A stretch of 64,000 nucleotides of DNA from Methylobacterium sp. J-068 (GTDB lineage Bacteria; Pseudomonadota; Alphaproteobacteria; Rhizobiales; Beijerinckiaceae), in NCBI RefSeq assembly GCF_022829445.1, contig NZ_JAKSXY010000059.1:186001-250000 (forward strand), given 5' to 3'. Below, one piece after another: positions 9,453-20,006 of the stretch. Numbering within the stretch: the stretch's first letter is position 1; each line of letters starts with the position of its first letter. A model generated the notes under the pieces. The model did no database searches. It was not told where the DNA came from and saw only the letters and a program-made list of their open reading frames with translations. A program made the position numbers and the translations under genes.

Positions 9453-9607
9453 TACGGGTCGCCGGCCGATCAGGTCGGTGATGTGGTGACTCGCGCGGGT
9501 CCCCTCTCCTTCCGGGAGAAGGAGACCGTCGCGTCTGATCGTCCCGAAGGGATCGACCGAAACGACATGATCCCTCCGGTCCGGGCGCAGCCGCCCGGAC
9601 ATGACGA

Positions 9608-9638
9608 AACAGCCCGGTCGGATGCCGACCGGGCTGTT
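9608..9638. terminator. Bidirectional intrinsic terminator
   Basis: A perfect 14-bp stem (9608-9621 with 9625-9638) closes a 3-base loop and is followed by TTTT-type tracts on both strands. It sits between the convergent receiver gene and rpsU and can end both transcripts. Confidence 0.8.
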
Positions 9639-9694
9639 TTCGCGAATCGTGGTCAGCGGCCGAGGACGCCGACGGCGTCCCCGAAGCGGACGCT

Positions 9695-10006
9695 TCAGGC
9701 GCTGGCGGCGGGCGGCACGGAGGGAGCCGTCGGCGCGAAGGGCGAACCGCCCGGACGACGCGGGGCGCCGGCGCCGAAACGGGGCTTCGGCTTCGGAGCG
9801 GCGATCAGGCCCTCGCGGATCGCGGTCTTGCGGGCCTGCTTGCGCGCGCGGCGCACGGCCTCGGCCTTCTCACGCGCCTTGCGGACGGAGGGCTTCTCGT
9901 AAGCCTTGCGCTGCTTCATCTCGCGGAAGATGCCTTCGCGCTGCATCTTCTTCTTCAGCACGCGGAGGGCTTGGTCGACGTTGTTGTCGCGAACGAGTAC
10001 CTGCAA
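9695..10006 (-). CDS. rpsU: 30S ribosomal protein bS21
   Basis: bS21 binds the small ribosomal subunit near the anti-Shine-Dalgarno end of 16S rRNA. The family start [20 protein letters not shown] is preceded by a TTG, with GAGGA eight bases upstream, so the start codon is TTG at 10006 and not an upstream ATG. The 103-residue product has the basic core ([19 protein letters not shown]) to about residue 70. A Pro/Ala/Gly-rich tail ([17 protein letters not shown]) follows, longer than in enterobacteria but usual in Rhizobiales. Confidence 0.93.
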   Translation of the reverse strand: MQVLVRDNNVDQALRVLKKKMQREGIFREMKQRKAYEKPSVRKAREKAEAVRRARKQARKTAIREGLIAAPKPKPRFGAGAPRRPGGSPFAPTAPSVPPAASA

Positions 10007-10824
10007 CGGTTTCAATCCTCTGAAACGGTGTTTGTTGGGTGGCGCCGACCCTGAGACCCCCACGGAGCCCCGCGATGCGAACTGCAAAACGTCCCGGACC
10101 CGGGATCTCACCCGGGCGGGACGTCCGTCAGACGGCCTCGAATCGGCGCAGAAACTGCACTTGGGGCAGGCTCATACACCAACCGCCCGCGAGTTCCAAC
10201 ACGCCTCGCGAAACATGCGCCGCACCATCGTCACGCGGATGCCGAGGCGCGGACGGATCGACCGGGGCCGCCGGATCGACGCGCCCACCCGTGTTCCGAA
10301 CCCGCCCCGCCGCTCCGGGACGACGCAACGGGCAAGCGATCGACCGGGCGCCTCCCCTGATCTCCGACGATCTCACACCGGACCTCGATGAACATGCCTC
10401 AAGCGAGGTCGGCCCGCGCGACGGCGCGGCGGCGGGGGGCCGCCGAACCCCGCACCAGTCACGGCGAATCTTGGACTGCGTCACGCGAAACATGTCCGAC
10501 GTAAATTCGGACCGAACACCTGATCATACCAAATGAAAGGCACGACCCGCTCAATGACAGGCACACCCTGCCGCAGCGGATACGAGCCGGAACGTTCGTC
10601 CGAACACCGAGGTTCGGGACGTCATCTCGGTCCCTCGGATCGGTCTCCAGCGATGACCTCGATTACCCTACGCTGAGTTGAAAAGTTCGCCTCAAACAAC
10701 ATGAAATTTTCGAAAAATTAACACGTGTGGCCCGATCCTCCGCAAGCGAACCGGACGGCCTCCGGGACCAGGGGTTCGCAGGTTCGCAACATGAGCCCTC
10801 CGGGGCTCCGGCCAGGGGTGGTTG
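10007..10824. other. Intergenic region between divergent rpsU and chemoreceptor genes
   Basis: No convincing gene is seen in these 818 bases. The frames that are open are GC-rich shadows with no ribosome binding site. The right third is less GC-rich and contains a near-direct repeat ATGAAAGGCAC/ATGACAGGCAC (about 10532-10565). Promoters for both genes are expected but cannot be pinned down. Confidence 0.5.
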
Positions 10825-12306
10825 ATGTTCGGCGCACTGACGAAGGCGGGTACGGAAACCAGGGCCAAGCTGGCCGCGCTGGACAAGTCCCAGGGCATCA
10901 TCGAGTTCAATCTCGATGGAACGGTGATCACCGCCAACGAGAACTTCCTCGGCGTCATCGGCTATCCGCTGGCCGAGATCCGCGGACGGCATCATGGCCT
11001 CTTCGTCGAAGCCGCCTATCGGGCCAGTTCGGAATACACCGCGTTCTGGGAGAGGCTGCGTCACGGCGAGCATCAGGCCGCCCAGTTCATGCGACTGGCC
11101 AAGGGCGGTCGCGAGATCTGGATCGAGGCCTCGTACAATCCAGTCCTCGACCGGTCCGGCAAGCCCTACAAGATCGTCAAGTTCGCCACCGACATCACGC
11201 GGCAGAAGATGGCGAACGCGGACGACCAGGGCCAGATCGCGGCGCTCCACAAGGCGCAGGCCGTGATCTCCTTCAGCCTGGAGGGCGTCGTGCTCGACGC
11301 CAACCCGAACTTCCTGAAGGCGATCGGCTATTCGCTGTCCGAGATCGTCGGCCAGCACCACCGCATGTTCGTCGACCCGGATGAGCGCGACGGCGCGGAC
11401 TATGCGGCCTTCTGGTCCCGTCTGCGCCGGGGCGAGTATCAGGCGGCCCAGTACAAGCGCATCGCCAAGGGCGGCCGGAACATCTGGATCGAGGCCTCCT
11501 ACAATCCCATCCTGGATGCCAACGGACGCCCGTACAAGGTCGTCAAGTTCGCCACCGACATCACCGCGCAGGTGACGCTCCTGAACGAATTGCGGCAGCT
11601 CATCGCGCAGAACTTCGGCGAGATCGACGGGGCCGTCCTGCTCTCCAACACGCAGACGCGGGCGGCCAGCGAGGCGGCGGGCAGCACGGCGGACAACGTG
11701 CAGACCATGGCGGCCGCCTCCGAGGAACTGGCGGCCTCCGTCGCGGAGATCTCGCAGAGCATGGCGCATTCGCGGGCGGCGACCGACGCCGCCCAGGGGC
11801 AGGTCACATCGGCCGCCGAACTGACGGAGAAGCTGACCCAGGCGGCGACCGCCATGAGCGGGATCGTCGGCCTGATCCAGAGCATCGCGGGCCAGATCAA
11901 CCTGCTGGCGCTCAATGCGACGATCGAATCGGCGCGGGCCGGCGAGGCGGGTCGGGGCTTCGCGGTGGTGGCGCAGGAGGTGAAGAACCTCGCCAACCAG
12001 GCCGCGCGCGCCACCGAACAGATCGCGAGCGAGATCGACAACGTCCAGGCGGTCTCGATGCGGGTCGGGGACGCGCTCCACACCATCCAGGGCTCGGTCG
12101 AGCAGATGCGGGATTACGTGACCAGCACGGCCGCGGCCGTGGAGGAGCAGAGCGTCGTCACCCAGGACATGTCGGGCAACATGCAGCACGCGGCGAGCGC
12201 GGTGGCGGCGATCTCGCACAACATCCAGGCGATCTCGCACTCCATCGGCAGCGTGTCGCGCGCGGTCGAAACCACCAAGGACGCGGCCCGCGTCCTCGCC
12301 CGTTGA
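10825..12306 (+). CDS. Soluble methyl-accepting chemotaxis protein with two PAS domains
   Basis: A 493-residue cytoplasmic chemoreceptor with no membrane segment. PAS 1 (about residues 20-125) and PAS 2 (about 140-245) are close copies; both end IWIEASYNP(V/I)LD...PYK(I/V)VKFATDIT, so they arose by tandem duplication. The signalling domain follows (about 260-490) with the hairpin tip [31 protein letters not shown] changed little from the family. There is no C-terminal CheR/CheB pentapeptide. The PAS type matches aerotaxis or energy receptors that bind flavin or heme, but the ligand cannot be assigned. ATG at 10825 follows GGGGTGG. No che genes are nearby. Confidence 0.92.
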   Translation: MFGALTKAGTETRAKLAALDKSQGIIEFNLDGTVITANENFLGVIGYPLAEIRGRHHGLFVEAAYRASSEYTAFWERLRHGEHQAAQFMRLAKGGREIWIEASYNPVLDRSGKPYKIVKFATDITRQKMANADDQGQIAALHKAQAVISFSLEGVVLDANPNFLKAIGYSLSEIVGQHHRMFVDPDERDGADYAAFWSRLRRGEYQAAQYKRIAKGGRNIWIEASYNPILDANGRPYKVVKFATDITAQVTLLNELRQLIAQNFGEIDGAVLLSNTQTRAASEAAGSTADNVQTMAAASEELAASVAEISQSMAHSRAATDAAQGQVTSAAELTEKLTQAATAMSGIVGLIQSIAGQINLLALNATIESARAGEAGRGFAVVAQEVKNLANQAARATEQIASEIDNVQAVSMRVGDALHTIQGSVEQMRDYVTSTAAAVEEQSVVTQDMSGNMQHAASAVAAISHNIQAISHSIGSVSRAVETTKDAARVLAR

Positions 12307-12316
12307 GCGCGGGGCC

Positions 12317-15300
12317 TCAGCCCCGGGGCCGCGCCAGATCGGCCAGCAGGCTCGCCGCCACCGTCGCCTTGGAGACCGTGAGCCCCGAGGCGGTGACGGC
12401 CTCCAGGGTCGCGCGGGTGTGGTCGAGGGCGGAGCCCCGGCTGCGGCTCCAGGCCGCCACCGCTTCGGCGCCGGCGCCGACCGTGCCGACGATCTCCGCG
12501 GTCAGCTGCCGGTGCGCGGTGGCGATGTTGGACACCGCGCGCTCCAGGGCGATCCGGTCGAAGGTGTCGCCGGTGGCGACCTCCCGGGCGGCGGCCGCGA
12601 GATCGGAGAGATGGAACGCGCGGTCGAGGGCGAAGTGCGTCGCGGCGATGTCGGGGATCGCACCGCCCCCCGTCTCGGCGACCCGGACGATGTCGGGGGC
12701 CGAGGTCAGGGCGTTGAGCGCGGCGAGGCGGCCGGCCTGCGCGGCGGCCATGCCGAGGCCGACGAGTTCGGCCTCGCGGGCGGCCTGCTGGCAGCTCACC
12801 GCCTCGCCCATCACCTCCGGCAGAACCGCCTGGAGCGCCGCGATGCCCTCGCGGTAGCGGGCGACGATGGGCGCGACGCTTCCCGTCAGGTCGAGATTGC
12901 GGATGAACCAGACGATGCGGCCGACGAGCAGATCCTGCACCTCGGCATAGAGGGCGATCTGCGCCTGACCGCCGATGGCCCCCGCCAGGCCGTCGATGGC
13001 CTGGTTCAGTTCCATCAGCCCGTAGGCGTCGCGGGTGGCCGCATAGGCCTTGGCGATCGTGGCGGCATCCGCGCCGGTCTCGTCGATGAGGCGCGTGACG
13101 AGGGAGGGGCCGCCGCGATTGACGATGATGTTCGAGAGCGCGGTGCTGATGATCTCGCGCCGCAGGCGGTGCCCCTTCACCGCGTCCGGGAATTGCTGCC
13201 GCAGGGCCTCCGGGAAGTAGCGCTGCAGTTCGCGGTCGAAATACGGGTCGTTCGGGGCCGTGCTCGCCAGGAGCGCGTCGTAGAGCGAGAGCTTGGCGTA
13301 GGCCAGGATCACCGCGTATTCCGGCCGCGTCAGCCCCTCGCCCTTGCGCATCCGCTCCGTGATGGCCGCGTCGTCCGGAAGGAGCTCGACCACCCGGTCG
13401 AGGCGGCCCTCGGCTTCCAGCGCCTGCATGGTCCGCATGGCAAAGCCCGTCTCGGTGAGGCCGCGATGCCGGGCCAGGGACAGGGCGAGGGTCTGGAGCT
13501 GGTTGTTGCGCAGGACCAGGGCGGCGACCTCGTCGGTCATCGCCACGAGGAGCGTGTTGCGGGCGGGCGCGTCGAGGCGGCCGTCGCGCTCGGGCCCCAT
13601 GAGGGCGATCTTGATGTTCACCTCCACGTCCGAGGTGTTCACGCCGGCCGAGTTGTCGATGGCGTCGCTGTTGAGGCGAATTCCGGCGCGCGCCGCCTCG
13701 ATGCGCCCGCGCTGGGTGGCCCCCAGATTGGCGCCCTCGCCGATGACCCGGGCGCGCAGCATCGCGCCGGTGATGCGCACCGCGTCGTTGGCCCGGTCAC
13801 CGGCCTCCTCGTCGGATTCCGTGGTCGCGCGGATATAGGTGCCGATGCCGCCGAACCAGAGCAGGTCCACCGGCGCCCCGAGGATCGCCTGCATCACCTC
13901 GGTCGGCGTCGCCTCGGCCAGATCGACGCCGAGCACGGCCCGGATTTCGGCCGAGAGCGGGATGGTCTTGAGGCCGCGGGCGAACACGCCGCCCCCGGTC
14001 GAGATCAGGGACGCATCGTAGTCGCGCCAGGAGGAGCGGCCGAGGTCGAACAGGCGCCGGCGCTCGGCGAAGCTCGCGGCCGCGTCCGGGTTCGGGTCCA
14101 GGAAGATGTCGCGATGGTCGAAGGCGGCCACGAGGCGTAAGGAGCGCGAGAGCAGCATGCCGTTGCCGAAGACGTCGCCGGACATGTCGCCGACGCCCGC
14201 CACCGTGATCGGATCGCTCTGCGTGTCGATGTCCATCTCCAGGAAGTGGCGCTTGACCGCCTCCCAGGCGCCGCGCGCGGTGATGCCCATGCCCTTGTGG
14301 TCGTAGCCCTGGCTGCCACCCGAGGCGAAGGCGTCCCCGAGCCAATGGCCGCGCTCGGCCGAGAGCGCGTTGGCGATGTCCGAGAAGGTGGCGGTGCCCT
14401 TGTCGGCCGCGACCACGAGGTAGGCGTCGTCGGGGTCGTGCCGCACCGTGTCGGCCGGCGGCCGGAGCGTGTCGTCCACGATGTTGTCGGTGAGTTCGAG
14501 CAGGGTGCGGATGAAGATCCGATAGCTCTCGGTGCCCTCCTCCATCCAGGCCTGCCGATCCGAGGCCGGCGGCAGGCGCTTGGGGAAGAAGCCGCCCTTG
14601 GCGCCCACCGGCACGATGACGGCGTTCTTGACCTGCTGGGCCTTCACGAGGCCGAGGATCTCGGTGCGGAAGTCCTCCGGCCGGTCGGACCAGCGCAGGC
14701 CGCCGCGCGCCACGTAGCCGAAGCGCAGGTGCACGCCCTCGACCCGGGGGGAATAGACGAAGATCTCGAAGAACGGGCGCGGCAGCGGCATGCCGCTGAC
14801 CCGGGCGCAGGCGAACTTGAAGGCGATGGTCTCGCGCGCGCCTCCGCCCTCGGCCCGCTGGAAGAAGTTGGTGCGCACGGCCGCCTCGATCAGATTGACG
14901 AAGCGGCGCAGGATCCGGTCCTCGTCGAGGCTGGTGACGGAAGCGAGCGCGGTCTCGATCTCGGCGCGGATCTCGGCCTGACGCGCGGCGCGGTCGCCGT
15001 CGAGCGCGGGATCGAAGCGGGCCTGGAACAGGGCGACGAGCGACCGGGCGATGCCCGCATGGGCCGCCAGCGTGGCGGCGAGGTAGTCCTGGCCGTAGCG
15101 GATGCGCAATTGGCGCAGGTAGCGGCCGAAGGCGCGCAGCAGGGCCACGTCGCGCCAGGGCAGTTCGGCTTCCAGCACGAGGCGGTTGTAGCCGTCCGAT
15201 TCCGCCTGGCCCCTGCCGAGCGCGAGGAGCGCGTCCTCCAGGGGGAGTTCCAGGCGGGCGAGGTCGATGGCCGCCCCCGTGGCCCGCTCCAGCAGCATGT

Positions 15301-17167
15301 CGTGCAGCCAGACCCGCGCGGCTTCCTCGGAGCCGGCCGGCATGACCCGGTAGGTCCGCTCGTTGATGACCCGGAAGCCGAGATTCTCCAGCACCGGCAC
15401 CCGCTCGGACAGGGAGAGCGAAGCGCCGCGCGAAAACACCTTGAGGCGGATCTGCGAATCCGGGTCGGTGACGCGCCGGCCGATATCGGCGGCGCGCGGA
15501 CGGTCCGGGTTCAAACGCTCCAGGGTGGCGATGTCGGCGATCGCGACGCGCGGCGTGAAGCTCTCGCGATAGGCGGCCGAGAAGGCCTCCCCGTAGCGCC
15601 CCGCCAGGGCTCGGGCCTGGGCGCCGTCCATCGTCTCGGCAAGGGCCACGCGCAGTTCGTCGCCCCAGGTCCGCACCAGGGCGGCGATGCCCGCCTCGAG
15701 GGCGGCCGGATCGCGCTCCGGCGCGCCGGCCTCCGGCAGGCCGATGATGAAGTGCGTCCGGGCGAGCGGCCCCTCGGGGAAGTACGGGTAGGCGGCCGAG
15801 ACCCGGCCGCCATATTCGGCGGCGAGATAGGCGCCGATCCGCGCCCGGACGCTCGAATCGTAGCGCTCCTTCGGCACGTAGACGAGGAGCGAGACGAAGC
15901 GGCCGAAGCGGTCGGGGCGCGAGAGCACGCGCAGGCGCGGGCGGTCGGCGAGATGCGCGATGGCGAGGCTGAAGCGGTAGAGCCGGTCGATGTCGATCTG
16001 GAACAGGTCGTCGCGCGGATAGGTCTCGAGAACGTCGAGGAGACCGCGTCCCGCATGGCTCGTCGGGTCGAGGCCCGCACGGGCCGCCACCTGCGCGACC
16101 TTCTCGCGGAGGTAGGGGATCTCCTTCGTCGGCAGGGTGTAGGCACTGGCCGTGAACAGGCCGACGATGACGATCTCACCGGTGAGCGCGCCCTCGGCGG
16201 AGAACAGCTTGCAGGCGATGTAGTCGAGGTAGCCCGAGCGATGCACCCGCGACTTCACGCTGGCCTTGGTGACGATGAGCGCCTGCGGCCCGTCCAGGAA
16301 AGCCCGGATCTCGGGCGTCATGTCGACGAGGGCGCCGCCACGCCGCAGCACCGCCACCGTGGCATCCCGCAGCAAGCCCAGGCCCGACCCTTCGACCAGC
16401 GCGTGCTCGGCACCGGTTAGGCCGTGCTCGCGCAGGCCGAGCACGGTGAAATGTCCATCGCGGAGCCAGCTCAGGAAGGCACGCGCCTCCGCGACCTCTC
16501 TGGGCGGGAGCGGCGGCGGCGCACTCGCGTAGCTCTCCGCGATGCCCGCGAGGCGGGCCATCATCGCGGCCTGATCGTCGGTGGCCAACGCCACGTCCTG
16601 GAAGACCCGGTTCAATCCCTCGACGAGGCGCAGGCGTGCCGCGCCCGCATCGAGACGGTCGAGGTGGATGTGAATGAAGCTCTCGCGGGCGAAGACCGCG
16701 TTGGTTTCGGCCGTCGTCTCGCCGACGACGCGGATCAACGCGCCCGCGGCGTCGCGCTCGACGCCGAGGATCGGGTGGGCGACGAGGTGCGGCGTGAGAC
16801 CCTGCTCGGTCAACTCGGCCAGGGCGGAATCGAGCAGGAAGGGCCGGTTGTCGTTGACCACGTCGATGATGGTCAGGTCACGGGCGCGGCCTTCGCGCTC
16901 GACGACGCGGTCGCTCACGGACAGGCTGGACGCGGCCCCGACGTCCCGGGGCTCGGCCAGATGCGCGCGCGCGGCCAAGGCGAGTTCGGCGAGCGCCGGT
17001 GCGGTGTAGGGCGCGAGATCCTCGGGGGGAACGCGCCCGAATAGGTCGGTGACGAAGCCACCGGGCCCGCCTCCCGCCTCGACCCGTTCGGCGGCGGCGC
17101 TCAGGAGGTCGCTGCGCGCGCCCCGAGCTTCGGGAGTGGAGAGGGCGGCGTTTCGTTCAAGAGCCAT
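12317..17167 (-). CDS. gdhB: NAD-specific glutamate dehydrogenase, large (about 180 kDa) class
   Basis: The 1616-residue enzyme converts glutamate to 2-oxoglutarate and ammonium with NAD. Length and layout match the L-GDH180 class: a long N-terminal region with ACT-like segments (about 1-600), then the catalytic core. The core shows GGLRWSDRPEDFRTEILGLVK (split here in description, about 815-835), the lysine motif PVGAKGGFFPK (about 855), ITARGAWEAVKRHF and GDMSGDVFGNGMLLS (about 995), and a helical C-terminal domain. The start MALERNAALSTPEARG at 17167 is chosen because the 87 residues upstream look non-coding. This class is catabolic and often allosterically controlled. The gene is convergent with the chemoreceptor, 10 bases apart. 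Confidence 0.93.
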   Translation of the reverse strand: MALERNAALSTPEARGARSDLLSAAAERVEAGGGPGGFVTDLFGRVPPEDLAPYTAPALAELALAARAHLAEPRDVGAASSLSVSDRVVEREGRARDLTIIDVVNDNRPFLLDSALAELTEQGLTPHLVAHPILGVERDAAGALIRVVGETTAETNAVFARESFIHIHLDRLDAGAARLRLVEGLNRVFQDVALATDDQAAMMARLAGIAESYASAPPPLPPREVAEARAFLSWLRDGHFTVLGLREHGLTGAEHALVEGSGLGLLRDATVAVLRRGGALVDMTPEIRAFLDGPQALIVTKASVKSRVHRSGYLDYIACKLFSAEGALTGEIVIVGLFTASAYTLPTKEIPYLREKVAQVAARAGLDPTSHAGRGLLDVLETYPRDDLFQIDIDRLYRFSLAIAHLADRPRLRVLSRPDRFGRFVSLLVYVPKERYDSSVRARIGAYLAAEYGGRVSAAYPYFPEGPLARTHFIIGLPEAGAPERDPAALEAGIAALVRTWGDELRVALAETMDGAQARALAGRYGEAFSAAYRESFTPRVAIADIATLERLNPDRPRAADIGRRVTDPDSQIRLKVFSRGASLSLSERVPVLENLGFRVINERTYRVMPAGSEEAARVWLHDMLLERATGAAIDLARLELPLEDALLALGRGQAESDGYNRLVLEAELPWRDVALLRAFGRYLRQLRIRYGQDYLAATLAAHAGIARSLVALFQARFDPALDGDRAARQAEIRAEIETALASVTSLDEDRILRRFVNLIEAAVRTNFFQRAEGGGARETIAFKFACARVSGMPLPRPFFEIFVYSPRVEGVHLRFGYVARGGLRWSDRPEDFRTEILGLVKAQQVKNAVIVPVGAKGGFFPKRLPPASDRQAWMEEGTESYRIFIRTLLELTDNIVDDTLRPPADTVRHDPDDAYLVVAADKGTATFSDIANALSAERGHWLGDAFASGGSQGYDHKGMGITARGAWEAVKRHFLEMDIDTQSDPITVAGVGDMSGDVFGNGMLLSRSLRLVAAFDHRDIFLDPNPDAAASFAERRRLFDLGRSSWRDYDASLISTGGGVFARGLKTIPLSAEIRAVLGVDLAEATPTEVMQAILGAPVDLLWFGGIGTYIRATTESDEEAGDRANDAVRITGAMLRARVIGEGANLGATQRGRIEAARAGIRLNSDAIDNSAGVNTSDVEVNIKIALMGPERDGRLDAPARNTLLVAMTDEVAALVLRNNQLQTLALSLARHRGLTETGFAMRTMQALEAEGRLDRVVELLPDDAAITERMRKGEGLTRPEYAVILAYAKLSLYDALLASTAPNDPYFDRELQRYFPEALRQQFPDAVKGHRLRREIISTALSNIIVNRGGPSLVTRLIDETGADAATIAKAYAATRDAYGLMELNQAIDGLAGAIGGQAQIALYAEVQDLLVGRIVWFIRNLDLTGSVAPIVARYREGIAALQAVLPEVMGEAVSCQQAAREAELVGLGMAAAQAGRLAALNALTSAPDIVRVAETGGGAIPDIAATHFALDRAFHLSDLAAAAREVATGDTFDRIALERAVSNIATAHRQLTAEIVGTVGAGAEAVAAWSRSRGSALDHTRATLEAVTASGLTVSKATVAASLLADLARPRG

Positions 17168-18279
17168 GCGATGCTGTCCTTGTGCGATCAGCCTCGACGC
17201 GACCGATCCTCTCCGACCGGAACCGGCACGCCGGACCATCTCGAGCGTACGAGCCCGCTCCCGTTGCCCGTGCGACGGACAGCCGACTCGGCCGCCGTTC
17301 CACCGAACTCGGCCGCACTTGAGCACCGGCCTTCCAAGGTTTCCATCGGTCGCGCGGAAATTCGGGTGCGGGATGCTACGACCGGGCGTGTGTGTCAGGC
17401 TTTTCGGAGCGTCGGTCACCGCATCCATCGCGAGACAGCCCGCGAACGTCGCCCGCGCCGCGCGTCAAACGGCGGAGCCATGCCACGTGCCGGCATCGCT
17501 CCTCGCATCTCGGTAATGAACCGCAGGTGCCGGGGAATGCCGTGACGCCTGCGTTGCCGTGAGGCGGCACGCCACCAAACCTTGCGAACAACTGCCTGAC
17601 AGCGACGATTTCATGATCAACAGGGAAATCTGAGAGTTTAAACGCTTACGTTGAAGGCAGAATTGAGAATCGATACCAACGAACAGAAAACGAATTCAAT
17701 CAGAGATTGAAAATTCAAATTTTCGTGCCTTTTATAAATCCTTATCGCATGTTATAATTGGTCATAGAAGCCGACGAACGACCCTGAAATTTACGAGATT
17801 GTCGCATTCTATCGATATATACATTCACAGCAACGTCGATATAAAATTTGATCGGATCAATTTATATTCTCGTGCCAATATTTTTACAGATTATATTTTA
17901 ATACTTGCGAAATTGAATTTGGCACGTCAGGCCGTCCTTTTTATCTGAACAATTGCGCCATTCGAGGACCATAATTCGAGAATCGAATATTCGCCGCCCA
18001 TGCCAGCATCGGACGAAAAACAATGGAAAATCTCCCATGCCGTTTTGTATATAGAATTCAATACAAGGGAAAAGTTTGCTTCAATTCGATTTATACTGCC
18101 CAGAAATAAATTTGACATACAGGATGAATTTTATTTTAAACCTTGCTCTGCTATATGAACTCACTTACCACACTTGCCGAGAGCTAGGTCGAGATCTCGG
18201 ATCGTATCCGTTCCTGAATCCTGCCTAGCACGCGCAAGAGCGTTTATCCGCAAACCCAGTCGTCTCAGAGACTTCGTTA
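17168..18279. other. Long intergenic region with an AT-rich core
   Basis: From about 17580 to 18180 the base composition drops sharply below its surroundings, with many A/T runs and a near-palindrome GAAAATTCAAATTTTC at about 17708-17724. The only open frame of note (17927-18118, minus, 63 codons, start MSNLFLGSINRIEAN) has no ribosome binding site and no family I recognise. The region may be a foreign remnant or a silenced promoter region for the PAS-HTH gene to the right. Confidence 0.5.
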
Positions 18280-19332
18280 TTGGACAATATTTTACAATTG
18301 CCGTTCGCCGCCTCGGCGACCCACATGCTGCGACTGATCGAGGATCAGGCTCAGATCGGAGTCTGGTGCGTCAACCTGCATGATTCCACGACAATCATGT
18401 CGGACGGCCTCCTGCGCATCGCCGGATTGCCCCATCCGAGCAACAACACCGATGCCCTGATCGACCTCATCCATCCGGCGGATTGGAGAATTCGAGAGGA
18501 AATCTGGGCCGCCTTGATGTCCGGCCTATGCGCGCATCGTGAATTGCGCATCGTTCGGCCGGATCGGACCGTCCGCTGGATCGAGATCAAGGCGGATGTC
18601 GTGCTCGGCCCCGACGGCCAGCCGATGCGGCTGGATGGAATCGTCATCGACATCACGAGCCGACGGGAAGCTGCGCAGTCGGTCGATCGCAGCCAGACGC
18701 GCTATCAGGGTCTGGTGCAGGCGATCGCCGCCGTCGTCTGGATCATGAATGTCGACGGGGTCTACTGGCCGTGCCCGAGCTGGTGTGAGTTGACGGGACA
18801 ATCCGAAGCGGAGTGGCGCCGAGGCGGCTGGGCCCTCGCCATTCATGAGGAGGATCGAGCGCGCGCGAAACAAGCCTGGGCCACCGCCCTCGAAAGACGG
18901 GAACCCTACGCGGCCAACTACCGGCTGCGCTGCAAGGACGGGCAATATCGCTGGGTGAACAGCCGCGCCGTACCGTTGCTCAATGCCGATCAGACCGTCC
19001 GCGAGTGGATCGGCCTGATCCTCGACATGACGAGTTCCGCCCACACGATCACGCAGCCATCCTGTGCCCGCCTGGAGAACCTGACCGGCCCTCTCGTGCG
19101 CGCCGCACGCGCGATGCTCAACTGGTCAATCCCGGAACTCGCCGCGGCGGCCAAGGTCTCGGATTCGAGCGTCAAGCGGTTCGAGGAGAGCAGTGGAAAC
19201 GTCCTGCGGCCACGAACCAGGGCCGCGATCCGCTCCGCCCTGGAAGCGGCCGGCATCTGCTTCACCGTCCCGTCCCCCGGCGAGGTCGGCCTTCGGTACC
19301 GGGCGCGCCCACCGGCGTCGGCTCAAGACTGA
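18280..19332 (+). CDS. PAS-PAS protein with a C-terminal XRE-like helix-turn-helix
   Basis: A 350-residue cytoplasmic protein. PAS 1 (about 15-130, ending DGIVIDITSRREA) and PAS 2 (about 140-255, with YRLRCKDGQYRWVNSRAVPL and GLILDMT) are of the PAS_3 fold type. A short C-terminal region (about 270-330, ARAMLNWSIPELAAAAKVSDSSVKRFEES split across helices) looks like an XRE-type DNA-binding motif. There is no kinase, cyclase or receptor domain, so a sensing transcription factor is the simplest reading. The start is a TTG at 18280; an ATG at 18325 (MLRLIEDQAQIG) is an equally possible start. The upstream region is AT-rich. Confidence 0.75.
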   Translation: MDNILQLPFAASATHMLRLIEDQAQIGVWCVNLHDSTTIMSDGLLRIAGLPHPSNNTDALIDLIHPADWRIREEIWAALMSGLCAHRELRIVRPDRTVRWIEIKADVVLGPDGQPMRLDGIVIDITSRREAAQSVDRSQTRYQGLVQAIAAVVWIMNVDGVYWPCPSWCELTGQSEAEWRRGGWALAIHEEDRARAKQAWATALERREPYAANYRLRCKDGQYRWVNSRAVPLLNADQTVREWIGLILDMTSSAHTITQPSCARLENLTGPLVRAARAMLNWSIPELAAAAKVSDSSVKRFEESSGNVLRPRTRAAIRSALEAAGICFTVPSPGEVGLRYRARPPASAQD

Positions 19333-19423
19333 TCCCGTCTCCGCTCGATCGAATCGGAGCCGGTCTCGCGCGGCGCCTGAGGCAAGCCCAGATCCGCCAT
19401 CCCGAAGGGATCGACCGGATTGG
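19331..19423 (-). repeat. Dispersed triple-hairpin repeat, copy A
   Basis: About 93 bases match, on the minus strand, the element found at 24.9, 27.8, 57.7 and 62.9 kb. The conserved blocks are ATCCGGTCGATCCCTTCGGG, ATGGCGGAT, the GCGCCGCGCG arm, and a final GTCTCCG...CGGAGAC-like stem. It lies between the convergent PAS-HTH and FKBP genes. Confidence 0.8.
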
Positions 19424-19512
19424 GTCCGGCAGGGGCGCGAACCGCCGGAGACGGGCTCCTGTCGTCCGGCCGGACATCCTGAGCGCCGGCCGGATCGTTC
19501 ACGGCGCGACGC

Positions 19513-19932
19513 TCAACGGGCGCCCAGCAGTTCCACGTCGAAGATCAGGGTGGCGTTCGGCGGGATCACGCCGCCGGCACCGCGCGGTCCGTATCCCTGA
19601 TCGGGCGGAATGATCAGCGTGCGCTTGCCGCCGACCTTCATGGTGGCGACGCCCGTGTCCCAGCCGGCGATGACCTGGCCGGCGCCGAGGGTGAAGGTGA
19701 AGGGCGTGCCGCGATCGCGCGACGAGTCGAACTTCTTGCCCGGCTTCCCGCCGTCGTCGAGCCATCCGGTGTAATGCACGCTGACCTTCTGACCGGCCTT
19801 CGGCTCGGGACCGGTGCCCACGACCTCGTCGCGGTACTGGAGGCCGGAGGGCGTGGTGATGGTCTCGGCGGATGCGGATGCGGTCATGGCGAGGATCAAG
19901 GCTCCGGTGAGGGCGTAGAGCGGACGGCGCAT
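19513..19932 (-). CDS. Exported FKBP-type peptidyl-prolyl cis-trans isomerase
   Basis: A 139-residue protein with a signal peptide ([23 protein letters not shown]) followed by a single FKBP domain. Family residues are visible in [37 protein letters not shown] and the [22 protein letters not shown] blocks. It should help proline isomerisation of proteins in the periplasm. The start at 19932 gives a proper signal peptide; 15 further codons upstream are open but add no family sequence. Confidence 0.92.
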   Translation of the reverse strand: MRRPLYALTGALILAMTASASAETITTPSGLQYRDEVVGTGPEPKAGQKVSVHYTGWLDDGGKPGKKFDSSRDRGTPFTFTLGAGQVIAGWDTGVATMKVGGKRTLIIPPDQGYGPRGAGGVIPPNATLIFDVELLGAR

Positions 19933-20006
19933 GGGGGCTGAGGTCCTGTCTGGCGTGCCGAGACCGGGCAGTAGCACGGACGGGACGATGCGTCAGCGGC
20001 TTTGCC

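Noticed and set aside
14246-16420. A 724-codon plus-strand frame opposite the glutamate dehydrogenase, and similar long antisense frames at 6384-8606, 1796-3184 and 39678-41561
   Set aside because: All lie opposite clear enzyme genes and have the low-complexity composition of mirror frames in high-GC DNA.
17927-18118. 63-codon minus-strand frame in the AT-rich region
   Set aside because: No ribosome binding site or family resemblance; AT-rich DNA with few stops explained by chance. Kept only as a note in the intergenic entry.
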